DNA of 64,000 bases from Sorangium sp051521495 (lineage in GTDB: Bacteria > Myxococcota_A > Polyangia > Polyangiales > Polyangiaceae): assembly GCF_051521495.1 (NCBI RefSeq), contig NZ_CP150355.1, positions 9,052,001-9,116,000 of the forward strand, written 5' to 3'. The position numbers and the translations under genes were made by a program. The notes below the pieces were generated by a model. The model was not told the origin of the DNA. It searched no databases and was given only the letters and a program-made list of their open reading frames with translations. This document shows, piece after piece, positions 8,580 through 19,596 of the stretch. Each line of letters begins with the position of its first letter. Position 1 is the first letter of the stretch.

Positions 8580-9101
8580 ATGAGCTCGATCGATCTGTCG
8601 CAGTACGAGGCCGACGTCGCGGCCGCCGAGGCCGAGATCACGCGGATCAGGGAGGCGAACGCGGAGCTCGCCGAAGAGTACCGCGGCGCTCCGGCGGAGG
8701 ACGCGCGCGAGATCCTCCGCCGCGGCGCGGCGTCGCTCGCCGCCGCGCGCGACCGGCTGGAGGTGGCGCGCGTCGCGCTGAAGCTCGCGCAGACGACGGG
8801 CTCACCGCGCGGGCTGCTCGCGCAGGAAGGGGTCGTCGCCGGCTCGGTGGCCGTCGCCATCCCCGCCGGCTCGTCGCGCGGCGAGCGGACCCGCCTCGTC
8901 GAGGAGGCGCTCTCCGCCGAGCTCGCCAGCGCCGCGCGCGACCTCGGCGTGGTGCTCGCCGCCCCCGCCGAGCGCTACACGCGGGAGCGCCCCGGGCGCG
9001 ACGCGGAGGGGCGCACCATCCTGGACGTCTCCGGCCACGTGGAGGGCGACCTGCTGATGCCCGCCGTCTCCAAGGGGGCCAAGAACGCACGCAGGAGCTG
9101 A
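8580..9101 (+). CDS. Hypothetical coiled-coil protein
   Basis: A 173-residue acidic protein of unknown function. The first ~75 residues are strongly helical with regular Ala/Glu/Arg heptads (ADVAAAEAEITRI, ASLAAARDRLEVAR) and probably form a coiled coil. The middle part (about 80-120) is a GSVAVAIPAGSSRGERTRL segment, followed by a C-terminal basic tail. It has no signal peptide or membrane segment. It starts 9 bp after the AarF-like gene on the same strand, so the pair probably forms an operon. The last codons form part of a 29-bp sequence repeated downstream. Confidence 0.7.
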   Translation: MSSIDLSQYEADVAAAEAEITRIREANAELAEEYRGAPAEDAREILRRGAASLAAARDRLEVARVALKLAQTTGSPRGLLAQEGVVAGSVAVAIPAGSSRGERTRLVEEALSAELASAARDLGVVLAAPAERYTRERPGRDAEGRTILDVSGHVEGDLLMPAVSKGAKNARRS

Positions 9102-9187
9102 GCGTCGCGCGAGGCGCTGCACGACGCGCGATGCGCTGCACGACGCGCGATGCGCGTGCAGGAGCTGAACGCCACGCGAGGCGCTGC
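9092..9187. repeat. Short direct repeats at the 3' end of the coiled-coil gene
   Basis: A 29-bp sequence beginning CAGGAGCTGA and ending GAGGCGCTGC occurs at 9092-9120, spanning the stop codon, and again at 9159-9187 with two differences. Between them lie two copies of CGACGCGCGATGCG (9122 and 9141). This looks like slippage or duplication expansion after the gene. No gene lies between 9102 and 9253. Confidence 0.6.
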
Positions 9188-9253
9188 GCGGCGCTCGAGC
9201 ATCGCGCAAGGCGCTGCGCCGTCGCGCGCGACGCGCGCAAGGGCGGCCGGCGC

Positions 9254-11824
<2,571 letters not shown>

Positions 11825-11983
11825 TCGCTCAGTCTACGCACGCTGAAGGGTAGAAGTCAGCGCGAGCGAACCGCTGGACAGAAAACATGAAATTCGCCGC
11901 CTCCTCCTCACCTCGACATACCTTCTTCCCGCTTCCGCTCCCGGCGTCGCTCCGTTATATGTACGTGCCCCGCGGGTGGACGA

Positions 11984-12679
11984 ATGCAGCATCGCACCAA
12001 GCATGAGCCGTCGTCCTCGCTGCTGGAGGTCATCCTCGACCCGGGCGAGACGTTGCTCGCGGAGGCGGGCGCGATGGTCGCGCGCTCGCCGAGCCTGCGG
12101 ACGGAGGTCCGGCTCAACGCGGGCCGCGGGGCCGGGCTCCTCGGGCGGCTCAAGGCGCTCCTCATCGCGCTGCTCCGGAAGCTCGCGGGGGGCGAGACGT
12201 TCTTCGTGAGCCGGATCGAGGCGCCGGAGGGCGGGTGGGTGTGGCTGGCCCCGCCGCTCAGCGGCCATGTCAGGCACGTTCGCCTCCAGGGGGAGACGGC
12301 GCTCTTCAGCGCGGGCTCGTACCTCGCGAGCGCGGGCGACGTCGATGTCAAGGTGCGCTGGGGTGGGCTACGCGCCGTCCTCGCGCGGGAGGGCATCTTC
12401 TTCATCGAGGCCTCTGGCGTCGGGGATCTCTGGATCACGAGCTACGGCGCGATCGAGGAGCTCCCCTGCGACGGGTCGCTCGTCGTGGACAGCGGGCACC
12501 TCGTCGGGTTCGATGCGTCGCTCACGCTCAAGATCAGGAGCCCTGGCGGCGGGCTCACGGGCCTCATGGTCTCTGGCGAAGGCGTGGTGTGCGAGCTCTC
12601 GGGCCGCGGCCGCGTGCTGATCCAGTCGCGCAGCGCCGGCGCGCTCGTGGGGTGGCTCGCGCCGTTGCTCCCGCCCTGA
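11984..12679 (+). CDS. AIM24 family protein, copy 1
   Basis: A 231-residue AIM24-like protein, a beta-helix-like fold named after a yeast mitochondrial protein; its bacterial role is unknown. Family features are LDPGETLLAEAGAMVARS near the N-terminus, GGETFFVSR, ALFSAGSYLASAGDV and the C-terminal VSGEGVVCELSGRGRVLIQSRS. It is the first of three same-strand paralogues separated by 20 bp and 15 bp. It has a longer hydrophobic loop (AGLLGRLKALLIALLRKL) than its neighbours, perhaps a membrane contact. Confidence 0.85.
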   Translation: MQHRTKHEPSSSLLEVILDPGETLLAEAGAMVARSPSLRTEVRLNAGRGAGLLGRLKALLIALLRKLAGGETFFVSRIEAPEGGWVWLAPPLSGHVRHVRLQGETALFSAGSYLASAGDVDVKVRWGGLRAVLAREGIFFIEASGVGDLWITSYGAIEELPCDGSLVVDSGHLVGFDASLTLKIRSPGGGLTGLMVSGEGVVCELSGRGRVLIQSRSAGALVGWLAPLLPP

Positions 12680-12699
12680 GCGAGCGGCGGAGACGTCCG

Positions 12700-13368
12700 A
12701 TGCAGGTGAATCTCCTCTACCGTCCCTCCCAGGCCCTCGCGCAGTGCTGGCTCGATCCGGGCGAGCGCGTGTTCGCCGAGAGCGGCGCGCTCGTGGGCAT
12801 GTCGACGAACGTCCGTGTGGAGACGCAGTCGGGCGGCATCATGTCGGGCTTGAAGCGGATGCTGGCGGGAGAGTCCTTCTACCGGAACGCGTTCGCCGCG
12901 GAGGGCGGGCGCGGAGAGGTGCTGTTCGCGACACCGCTCTCGGGGGACATGGCCGTGCTGGAGGTGGGCGACAGGCAATGGTGCGTCCAGAACAGCGCTT
13001 ATGTCGCGTCCAGCCCCGATGTCGAGGTGAGGGCGCGCTCTTCCGGCCTGCGCGGCTTCTTCTCGGGGGCGGGGCTCTTCGCGCTGGAGACGGCGGGACA
13101 AGGGCAGATGATCATCGGCGCGTTCGGCGCGCTCGAGGAGCTCGCGGTGAGAGGCCACGTCGTCATCGACACGGGGCACCTCGCAGCGTGGGAGTCGACG
13201 CTCGCCTGTCGGATCGGCAAGAACACATCGGCGTGGCTCGGCACGTGGCTCTCGGGCGAGGGCCTCGTCTGCCACGTCGAGGGGCACGGCAGCCTGTGGG
13301 TCCAGTCGCGCAACGCCGGCAGGTACGGCGCGGCGATCGGCGCGCGGCTCGCCCCGCGGCAGCCCTAG
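12700..13368 (+). CDS. AIM24 family protein, copy 2
   Basis: A 222-residue paralogue of the flanking genes. It shows LDPGERVFAESGALVGMS, LAGESFYRNAF, QNSAYVASSPDV and the terminal LSGEGLVCHVEGHGSLWVQSRN. ATG 12700 follows GGAGACG with suitable spacing and is the first family-like start. It lies 20 bp after copy 1 and 15 bp before copy 3, so the three genes are almost surely one transcript. The copies have clearly diverged, suggesting an old triplication and perhaps a hetero-oligomer. Confidence 0.85.
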   Translation: MQVNLLYRPSQALAQCWLDPGERVFAESGALVGMSTNVRVETQSGGIMSGLKRMLAGESFYRNAFAAEGGRGEVLFATPLSGDMAVLEVGDRQWCVQNSAYVASSPDVEVRARSSGLRGFFSGAGLFALETAGQGQMIIGAFGALEELAVRGHVVIDTGHLAAWESTLACRIGKNTSAWLGTWLSGEGLVCHVEGHGSLWVQSRNAGRYGAAIGARLAPRQP

Positions 13369-13383
13369 AGATCGGGGGACGGC

Positions 13384-14070
13384 GTGCGCGACGAGATCCG
13401 AGACAACCCCGAGTTCGGCGTCCTCCACGTGACCTTCGAGCACGCCGGCGAGCAGATCGTCGCGGAGAGCGGCGCGATGGTCGCGCGCGACGCGGCCATC
13501 GACATGAAGACCAGCCTGCAGGGCGGGCTCGCCAGCGCGCTCAAGCGCAGGCTCACGGCGGGAGAGAGCCTCTTCCAGAACACCTTCACGGCGACGGCGC
13601 CCATGCAGTCGATGCGGCTCGCGCCGGCCCCCGAGGGGTCGATCGAGCGCCTCGTGCTGCGCTCGGGCATGGAGGTCTTCCTCCAGTCGGGCGCCTATCT
13701 CGCCTCCACGCCCGGCATCACGCTCGACGCGAAGTGGCAGGGGGCCAAGGGCTTCTTCGCCGGCGGCCTGACGCTGCTCCGGGCCTATGGCGAAGGGCTG
13801 ATCTGGTTCTCGAGCTACGGCGGTATCCACGCGATCGACGTCGGTCGCCAGCACGAGGGATATCTCTGCGAGAGCACACACCTGCTCGCGTTCACCGAGG
13901 GCCTGAGGTATCAGGTGCGCAAGCTCTCGGGCCTGAAGGGCCTCTTCCTGTCCGGCGAGGGGCTCGTCTGCGAGTTCAAGGGCCACGGGAGGCTCTGGCT
14001 GCAGACCCGGAACCCGGGGGCGCTCTCGGCGTTCCTCCACCCGTTCCGGCCCGTGGGCGGCGGTCACTAG
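13384..14070 (+). CDS. AIM24 family protein, copy 3
   Basis: A 228-residue paralogue starting at GTG 13384. Motifs are EHAGEQIVAESGAMVARD, LTAGESLFQNTF, LQSGAYLASTPGI, the FFAGGLTLLRAYGEGLIWFSS segment (cut here for length) and the closing LSGEGLVCEFKGHGRLWLQT. It ends the AIM24 operon; a tandem-repeat-bearing gap follows. The protein has neither signal peptide nor obvious membrane helix. Function unknown. Confidence 0.85.
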   Translation: MRDEIRDNPEFGVLHVTFEHAGEQIVAESGAMVARDAAIDMKTSLQGGLASALKRRLTAGESLFQNTFTATAPMQSMRLAPAPEGSIERLVLRSGMEVFLQSGAYLASTPGITLDAKWQGAKGFFAGGLTLLRAYGEGLIWFSSYGGIHAIDVGRQHEGYLCESTHLLAFTEGLRYQVRKLSGLKGLFLSGEGLVCEFKGHGRLWLQTRNPGALSAFLHPFRPVGGGH

Positions 14071-14581
14071 GCCGCGGCGCCGCCTGCGGATCGTGGACGG
14101 AACGCCGCGCGGGCGCGACGCCGTGGCCGCGCCCGGCGGAGGCGCGCCGTCGAGCGGCCGGCCGCGCGTCGCGGATCGGCGCGTGTCCCTGCCCGCGCGT
14201 CGCGGATCGGCGCGTGTCCCTGCCCGCGCGTCGCGGCTCGCCGCTGCACCTGCCCGCGCGTCGCGGCTCGCCGCGCTCCACCTGCCCGCGCGCCGCGGAT
14301 CCGCGCGCCGGCGAGCATCCTGGCTGGCCCGTCCGGTGTTTTCCGGGCACGCGGATCGGTGGGCGCGCCGATCCGCGGCGCGCTCGCGGGTTTCGGCGCT
14401 GGAAGCGGCGCGGTCCCGGCCGCCCGCCAGGGGCAGGCGCGCCGTCATTGCCTTCTCGGAGGCGGAGTCGCTAAAGTAGTCGGGCCTCGCTGAGGAGGCT
14501 CGTACGGCGAGCGGTGGGTGCCACGGATGCACAGGGGCTCGCGGGGCGAGCCTGGCCCCGCCTGAATGCCCCGAACCCGCT
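14071..14581. repeat. Intergenic region with a 30-32-bp tandem repeat
   Basis: No gene is seen in this 511-bp gap. Units starting GCCCGCGCGTCGCGG recur at 14161, 14191, 14222, 14252 and, degenerately, 14284. Unit lengths are 30-32 bp, and units fall into two subtypes (GATCGGCGCGTGTCC and CTCGCCGC endings). The array resembles other GC-rich minisatellites in this window but shares no clear sequence with them. The remaining 270 bp should hold the promoter of the FHA gene; no strong match was recognised. Confidence 0.65.
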
Positions 14582-16126
14582 ATGTGGAAGCTGACGATCG
14601 AGGATGACGAGGGGAAACAGACGGGGCTCCCCCTCGCCCATGAGGAGTACTCGCTCGGACGCGGAGAGTCGAACTCGATCCGGCTGACCGACCGCAACGT
14701 CTCGCGCACCCACGCGACGCTGGCCAAGAACAGCCAGGGCTGGGTCATCCGCGATCTCGACAGCTACAACGGCACGTACGTCAACGGCGGGCGCGTCAAC
14801 GGCGAGCAGCACCTGCGCCACGGCGACCTCGTGCAGCTCGGCGACTACCGCATCGAGATCGTCGATGAGGCGCTCTCGTCCGCCGTGACGAGCCCGATGC
14901 CGCCGCCGGGCAGCCGCAGCACGGCGCACCTGCCGCTCCACACCCGCCCGAACCGGCTCGTCATGGTCGTCGGCCCGACCCCCGGCGCGGAGTTCCCGCT
15001 CGACGGCGAGCGCTTCACGATCGGGCGCTCCGAGGACGCGACCATCTCGATCAACCATAGCTCCGTGAGCCGCCTGCACGCGGAGCTCATCAGCCTCGGC
15101 AACGGCCGCTACGAGGTCGTCGACAAGCAGAGCGCGAACGGCGTGCGCATCAACGGCGTCGAGCTCAAGCGGGGCCTGCTCGAGGCGGGCGACGCGCTCG
15201 AGCTCGGCGACGTCCGCCTCCGCTTCGTCGCCGCCGGCAAGATCTTTCGCGCCGGACCGGAGGGCGCGCCCGGCACGACGGCGCCGGGCGTCTACGGGAG
15301 CGTTGCGCCTTCCGCGCCGTCGTCCCGCTCGCTCGGCGGTGCGAGCAAGGCGATGGGGCTCCTGCTCGCCGTCGCCTTGATCGTCGCCATCGCCGTGGTC
15401 GCTGTCACGCGCGCCCGATCGCACGGTTCGACGTCGCCCGAGCCGGAGCCGCGGCCCGCGGCGCCGGCGCTGGGGAGCAACGACGCGCAGATCCTCGACG
15501 CGGCGCAGGAGCTCTTCCGTTCAGGGGACATCGACGCCGCGCACCGGAAGCTGCAGGAGATCGCCGAGACGTCGCCGGTCCGGGAGACGCCGCGCTTCAA
15601 GGAGATCGAGGAGCGCTGGGCCGAGGGGATGTTCCAGCAGGTCGAGCAGGCCGGCACGAAGGCGGAGAAGCTCGCGCTGCTCAACGAGATCGCGAAGACG
15701 ACGGGCGTCCCGACGGCGCTCCGCGCGCGGGTGGCCGAGATGCGGCGGCAGGTCGATCCCGAGGCGCCACCCGAGCCGGAGCCGGTGGTGCCGCACCTCG
15801 GCGCGCCGCCGTCCTGGGCCGCGCAACCCGCGCCCGCGCCGACACCTACCCCCACGGCCACGGCCACGGCCACGGCCTCGGCCGCGGCCTCGGCGCCCAC
15901 GGCATCGGCCTCGGGCACCGCGCCGACGAGCTCTGCCCTCGACTCGAGCTCGTACCCCGCGCAGCGGCGGGCGCTCGAGCCGAAGGTCTGGAGCGGGAAG
16001 GCGTCGGCCAGCGAGATCAAGCTGCTGCGCGCGATCTGCATCCACCAGGGCGACGCGGTCTGCCGCGACAAGGCGACGGCGGCTCTGGACAAGCTGGAGA
16101 AGCGCGGCGCCGAGAAGGGCCTGTAG
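14582..16126 (+). CDS. Double FHA-domain membrane protein
   Basis: A 514-residue protein with two forkhead-associated domains, which bind phosphothreonine peptides. FHA1 (about 20-100) shows GRGESNSIRL, SRTHA and NGTYVNG. FHA2 (about 120-215) shows IGRSEDATI, SRLHAEL and SANGVRING. A single membrane helix (about 262-282) follows, then a helical region and an Ala/Thr/Pro-rich linker with ATATATA repeats (about 418-450). A small C-terminal helical domain contains two Cys (CIHQGDAVC). FHA domains probably face the cytoplasm and read phosphorylation by Ser/Thr kinases such as the one at 9254. The 37-bp gap to the next gene suggests an operon. Confidence 0.88.
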   Translation: MWKLTIEDDEGKQTGLPLAHEEYSLGRGESNSIRLTDRNVSRTHATLAKNSQGWVIRDLDSYNGTYVNGGRVNGEQHLRHGDLVQLGDYRIEIVDEALSSAVTSPMPPPGSRSTAHLPLHTRPNRLVMVVGPTPGAEFPLDGERFTIGRSEDATISINHSSVSRLHAELISLGNGRYEVVDKQSANGVRINGVELKRGLLEAGDALELGDVRLRFVAAGKIFRAGPEGAPGTTAPGVYGSVAPSAPSSRSLGGASKAMGLLLAVALIVAIAVVAVTRARSHGSTSPEPEPRPAAPALGSNDAQILDAAQELFRSGDIDAAHRKLQEIAETSPVRETPRFKEIEERWAEGMFQQVEQAGTKAEKLALLNEIAKTTGVPTALRARVAEMRRQVDPEAPPEPEPVVPHLGAPPSWAAQPAPAPTPTPTATATATASAAASAPTASASGTAPTSSALDSSSYPAQRRALEPKVWSGKASASEIKLLRAICIHQGDAVCRDKATAALDKLEKRGAEKGL

Positions 16127-16163
16127 CCGCCGGGCGCTTCCACCTTCCTTTCCGCGTGCGTCG

Positions 16164-17774
16164 ATGACCTCCACGAGCAGCACCAGGGCTCACGAGCCGG
16201 CCGTCCACACGCCGGAGGACCGCGAGCCGGCCGACCCCACGCCGGAGGACCGCGAGGCGCCCTCGCCCGGCGGGCGCGGCGCCCCTCCAGCGGAGCGCGC
16301 GGGGCGCGACGAGGGCCGTGCGCCCGTGGGCTCGCCGCCGCGGAACGGGCTCGCCTCGCGCGCTGCTGGGGCGATGGCGACGCTCGCCGTGCTCGTGCTC
16401 GTCCCCTACGCGCACCCGAGCCTGTCGCGGCTGCGGGTGCTCACGCCGCTGCCCGAGGGCGAGGGGCTCGTCGTGGTCCCTGCGCCGGCGCCGGTGGCGT
16501 CGGTGGGGGAGACGACGCTCGCCACCGAGACCACGGAGCAGGCCGAGCTGCGGCAGCCCGAGGAGGTCGCGCTGCCGGCCGCGGCCGCCGAGCTCCTGCC
16601 GGCCGCGGTCGCCTCCGAGGGCAAGCCGCCGCGGCCGATCGAGGACCCGAGCGGCAAGGCGATGGCGCCGTTCTTCCGCGCGCTCGCGGCGGTGGAGCGC
16701 AAGGCGCCGCAGTCGATCGCGCGCATCACCTACTTCGGCGACTCCATCGTGGCGAGCGACTTCGTGACGGCGACGCTGCGGCGCAAGCTGCAGAAGCGGT
16801 TCGGCGACGCGGGCCACGGCTTCATGCTGATGGCCAACGCCTGGCCCGGATATTTCCACAACGACGTGGTCCGCTTCGCCGGCCCTGGCTGGCAGGTGAG
16901 CCGCGTGGTGGGCCCGTTCGCCAAGGACGGGCTCTACGGGCTCGGCGGCGTGTCGTTCCGCTCGCAGGGCGCGGGGGTGTTCTCGCGCTTCGCCACCGCG
17001 GAGACCGGGACCTACGGGCGCGCGGTCTCGCGGTTCGCCGTCGATTACCTGAAGCACCCCGAGGGCGGGCGGATGGAGATCAAGATCGACGGCGAGAGCC
17101 GCGAGATGATCGACACCCAGGCCGACCAGGCCGGCTCGGCGATTGCGACCTACCAGGTCCCGGACGGGCCGCACGCCATCGAGGTGCGGGCGCACGGCCC
17201 AGGGGTGCGGGCGTTCGGCGTCTGGATGGAGCGGGACACGCCCGGGGTGGTGCTCGACGCCATCGGCATCCAGGGCTGCCGCATCCGCTTCCTCGACAAG
17301 AGCGACGACGCGCATTTCGCCGAGCAGCTGCGCGCGCGGAACCCGTCGTTGGCGGTGTTCCAGTACGGCATGAACGAGAGCGAGGACGGCGAGCTGTACC
17401 CGCTCGATCAGGTCGAGTCGACGATGAAGGCGGTGCTCGAGCAGGTGACGGCGGCGCTGCCCGGGTCGTCGTGCCTGCTCGTGGGCCCCATGGACCGAGC
17501 CGACAAAAAGGGCGAGGTGTACCGGAGCCGCCCGGTGATCCCGAAGCTCGCGGCGATCCAGCGCAGGGTGGCCGCGCAGGTCGGCTGCGGTTATTTCGAC
17601 ACCTTCGGCGCGATGGGCGGCTCGGGCTCGATGGGGATCTGGGTCCAGCGGGGGCTCGGCGGCGCCGATCTCGCGCACCCGTCGGGCGCGGGGGCCGAGG
17701 TCATCGGCCGCTGGCTGTACCTGGCCTTGATGGAGGCCTACGAGGGCTGGAAGGCGAGCGCGGCGCGGCCCTGA
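16164..17774 (+). CDS. Membrane-anchored SGNH/GDSL-type hydrolase
   Basis: A 536-residue protein. A disordered N-terminus with two TPEDREP-type repeats is followed by a membrane segment (about 68-85). An Ala/Glu-rich linker leads to an SGNH hydrolase domain. Block I is TYFGDSIVASD with nucleophile Ser194. The block with catalytic Asp and His is DLAHPSG (Asp502, His505). FQYGMNES may supply the Asn. SGNH enzymes remove acyl groups from polysaccharides, peptidoglycan or lipids; the N-terminal anchor places this one outside the inner membrane. It is the second gene after the FHA protein. The substrate is not inferable. Confidence 0.82.
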   Translation: MTSTSSTRAHEPAVHTPEDREPADPTPEDREAPSPGGRGAPPAERAGRDEGRAPVGSPPRNGLASRAAGAMATLAVLVLVPYAHPSLSRLRVLTPLPEGEGLVVVPAPAPVASVGETTLATETTEQAELRQPEEVALPAAAAELLPAAVASEGKPPRPIEDPSGKAMAPFFRALAAVERKAPQSIARITYFGDSIVASDFVTATLRRKLQKRFGDAGHGFMLMANAWPGYFHNDVVRFAGPGWQVSRVVGPFAKDGLYGLGGVSFRSQGAGVFSRFATAETGTYGRAVSRFAVDYLKHPEGGRMEIKIDGESREMIDTQADQAGSAIATYQVPDGPHAIEVRAHGPGVRAFGVWMERDTPGVVLDAIGIQGCRIRFLDKSDDAHFAEQLRARNPSLAVFQYGMNESEDGELYPLDQVESTMKAVLEQVTAALPGSSCLLVGPMDRADKKGEVYRSRPVIPKLAAIQRRVAAQVGCGYFDTFGAMGGSGSMGIWVQRGLGGADLAHPSGAGAEVIGRWLYLALMEAYEGWKASAARP

Positions 17775-17776
17775 GG

Positions 17777-19408
17777 CTACGCGGCCTCGCGGTTGTCGGA
17801 GGCCGGCGCCGCCGGCTCGTCCGCGGCGCGCCGCCTGTGCTCCCGGGCGATGCCGACCACGACGCCGAGCCACGCGAGCGCGAGGGCGATGTTGACCATC
17901 GCGAAGTGGCGTGTGGAGAGCGCGAGCACCTGGCCGGCGATCACCCCGCCGGCGGCGAGCACGTCGCCGGCGCGGACGACGAAGGTGTCGATGGCCGCCT
18001 TGGCGCTGTACTTGGCGTCGCGGCCGACCGGCAGGAAGAGCGCCTGCCGCGCGGTGTTCTGGATCGAATAGTCGGTGCTGTTCTCGGCGATCTTCGCGAC
18101 GCGCACGACGGCGAGCGCCGGCACGATGGCGAGGGACGCGTAGCCGAGGAGGGCGATGGCCGGGAGGATGAACAGGGCGAACCGCACGCCGAGGTACTTG
18201 AAGATGCGGGAGACGAAGAAGAGCTGGAGCACGACGCCGAGGGTGTTCACCCAGGTGAAGAAATCTCCCTTGAAGGTCCCGATGACCGCGCCGAGCGCCG
18301 CCTTCTTCCCCTTCTCGGTGCGCGGGTGGACGAGCCCCGCCTCGGCGCCCTCGACGACCTTGCCGCCCGCCTCGACGTCGAACGCGCCGCCCTTGACGGC
18401 GGCGATCTTCCCTTCGAGCAGGCGCGACGCCTGCGGATCGACGAGGTAGACCGGCGCGCCCGCCGCGAGCGGCGCGCCGGGGGCCGCGCCGGCGGGGGCC
18501 GGGTCCGACGCGCCGCGCTGCTCGCTTCGCGGGTCGAGCGCGCTCTGGGCGGACTCGATCAGGGTGCGGTCGAGGATGTACTCGCCGGTCGAGTTCACCC
18601 AGTTGAGGACGAGCGTCAGGCCCGCGATGAGGAGGAGATAGCGGTCGCGCGCGATGATCTTGAAGCCGCCCGCCGCGCCCCCGGGCGGCGCGTCGGCCTT
18701 GCCCGCGGCGCCCGCCGGGCCCGCGAGGTCGTCGCGGTGGACGAGGTAGGTGAGCCCCAGGCAGGCGAGCAGCACGCCCGCCGCGAGGAGCATCATGTTG
18801 TAGGGGCCGATCGGCACGTAGACGCGCTTCGCGATCTGCGCGCCGAACACGGCGCCGAGCGAGCTCCCGATGCCGACGATCGCGAAGAGCCGCTTGCCCT
18901 GCTCGGGCGTATAAACGTCGTTGGCGAACGACCAGAACTGCGCGATCACGGTGAGGTTGAAGCAGCCCACCCAGAGATAGAAGGGCACTCCGAGGGGGAC
19001 GCCGAGGCGCGCGAGGAGGAAGAAGAGGACGAGGTTCGCCGCGAAGAAGAGCGTGAGCGCGGTGGTGAGCTGCATGCGCCCGAAGCGCCTGGCCAGAGCG
19101 CCATAGGCGCGGACCACGCCCACGAGGAGGAGCGCCTGGCCCGCCGCCGCGTAGGCCTTCACCTCGGGGCCGTCGAGGTCGAGCCGCCGACCGCCGATCT
19201 CGAGCCCGCCGCCCGCGAGGATCAGCGGCTCGCGGACCACCTTGAGGAGATAATAGCCCGTGAGCAGGAGGAACACGTTCAGCGTCAGGACGAGGACGCT
19301 GAAGACCTCACGCGGCTTCACCTCGGCGAAGATCGAGAGCAGCCTGTGAAGCACCCCTCGGGCCCGTGTCTCGTTCTCGCCTGTACGACTCGCCACGCGC
19401 CGCTCCAT
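17777..19408 (-). CDS. Tlc-like NTP/NDP exchange (ATP/ADP translocase family) transporter
   Basis: A 543-residue polytopic protein with about 11-12 membrane helices. The first helix block VFLLLTGYYLLKVVREPLIL resembles the start of Tlc nucleotide transporters, and FWSFANDVYTPEQGKRLFAIVGIG (shown in part) is a recognisable family segment. Tlc proteins exchange ATP for ADP in intracellular bacteria and plastids; related proteins occur in free-living bacteria with unknown substrate. An unusual soluble insertion of about 90 residues (roughly 290-385) interrupts the helices and includes VYLVDPQASRLLEGKI. The gene converges on the SGNH hydrolase with a 2-bp gap and no room for a terminator. Confidence 0.78.
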   Translation of the reverse strand: MERRVASRTGENETRARGVLHRLLSIFAEVKPREVFSVLVLTLNVFLLLTGYYLLKVVREPLILAGGGLEIGGRRLDLDGPEVKAYAAAGQALLLVGVVRAYGALARRFGRMQLTTALTLFFAANLVLFFLLARLGVPLGVPFYLWVGCFNLTVIAQFWSFANDVYTPEQGKRLFAIVGIGSSLGAVFGAQIAKRVYVPIGPYNMMLLAAGVLLACLGLTYLVHRDDLAGPAGAAGKADAPPGGAAGGFKIIARDRYLLLIAGLTLVLNWVNSTGEYILDRTLIESAQSALDPRSEQRGASDPAPAGAAPGAPLAAGAPVYLVDPQASRLLEGKIAAVKGGAFDVEAGGKVVEGAEAGLVHPRTEKGKKAALGAVIGTFKGDFFTWVNTLGVVLQLFFVSRIFKYLGVRFALFILPAIALLGYASLAIVPALAVVRVAKIAENSTDYSIQNTARQALFLPVGRDAKYSAKAAIDTFVVRAGDVLAAGGVIAGQVLALSTRHFAMVNIALALAWLGVVVGIAREHRRRAADEPAAPASDNREAA

Positions 19409-19596
19409 CCCGGGAAAACCGCCGCCCTGGCGGCACCGGAACAGGACCGATGCCGGAGCGCGCGAGGCTATCGAGCCTGGTCCCGGCCGGCAACCTCCCT
19501 CTCGCCGCCGGGCGTGTGAACTGTCGCGCTCGCCGCGCGGGCGCTCGACAGGGGCGCTTGGCGCAGACGGGCGTCTCTCGGGCCGGGAACTCCGCT

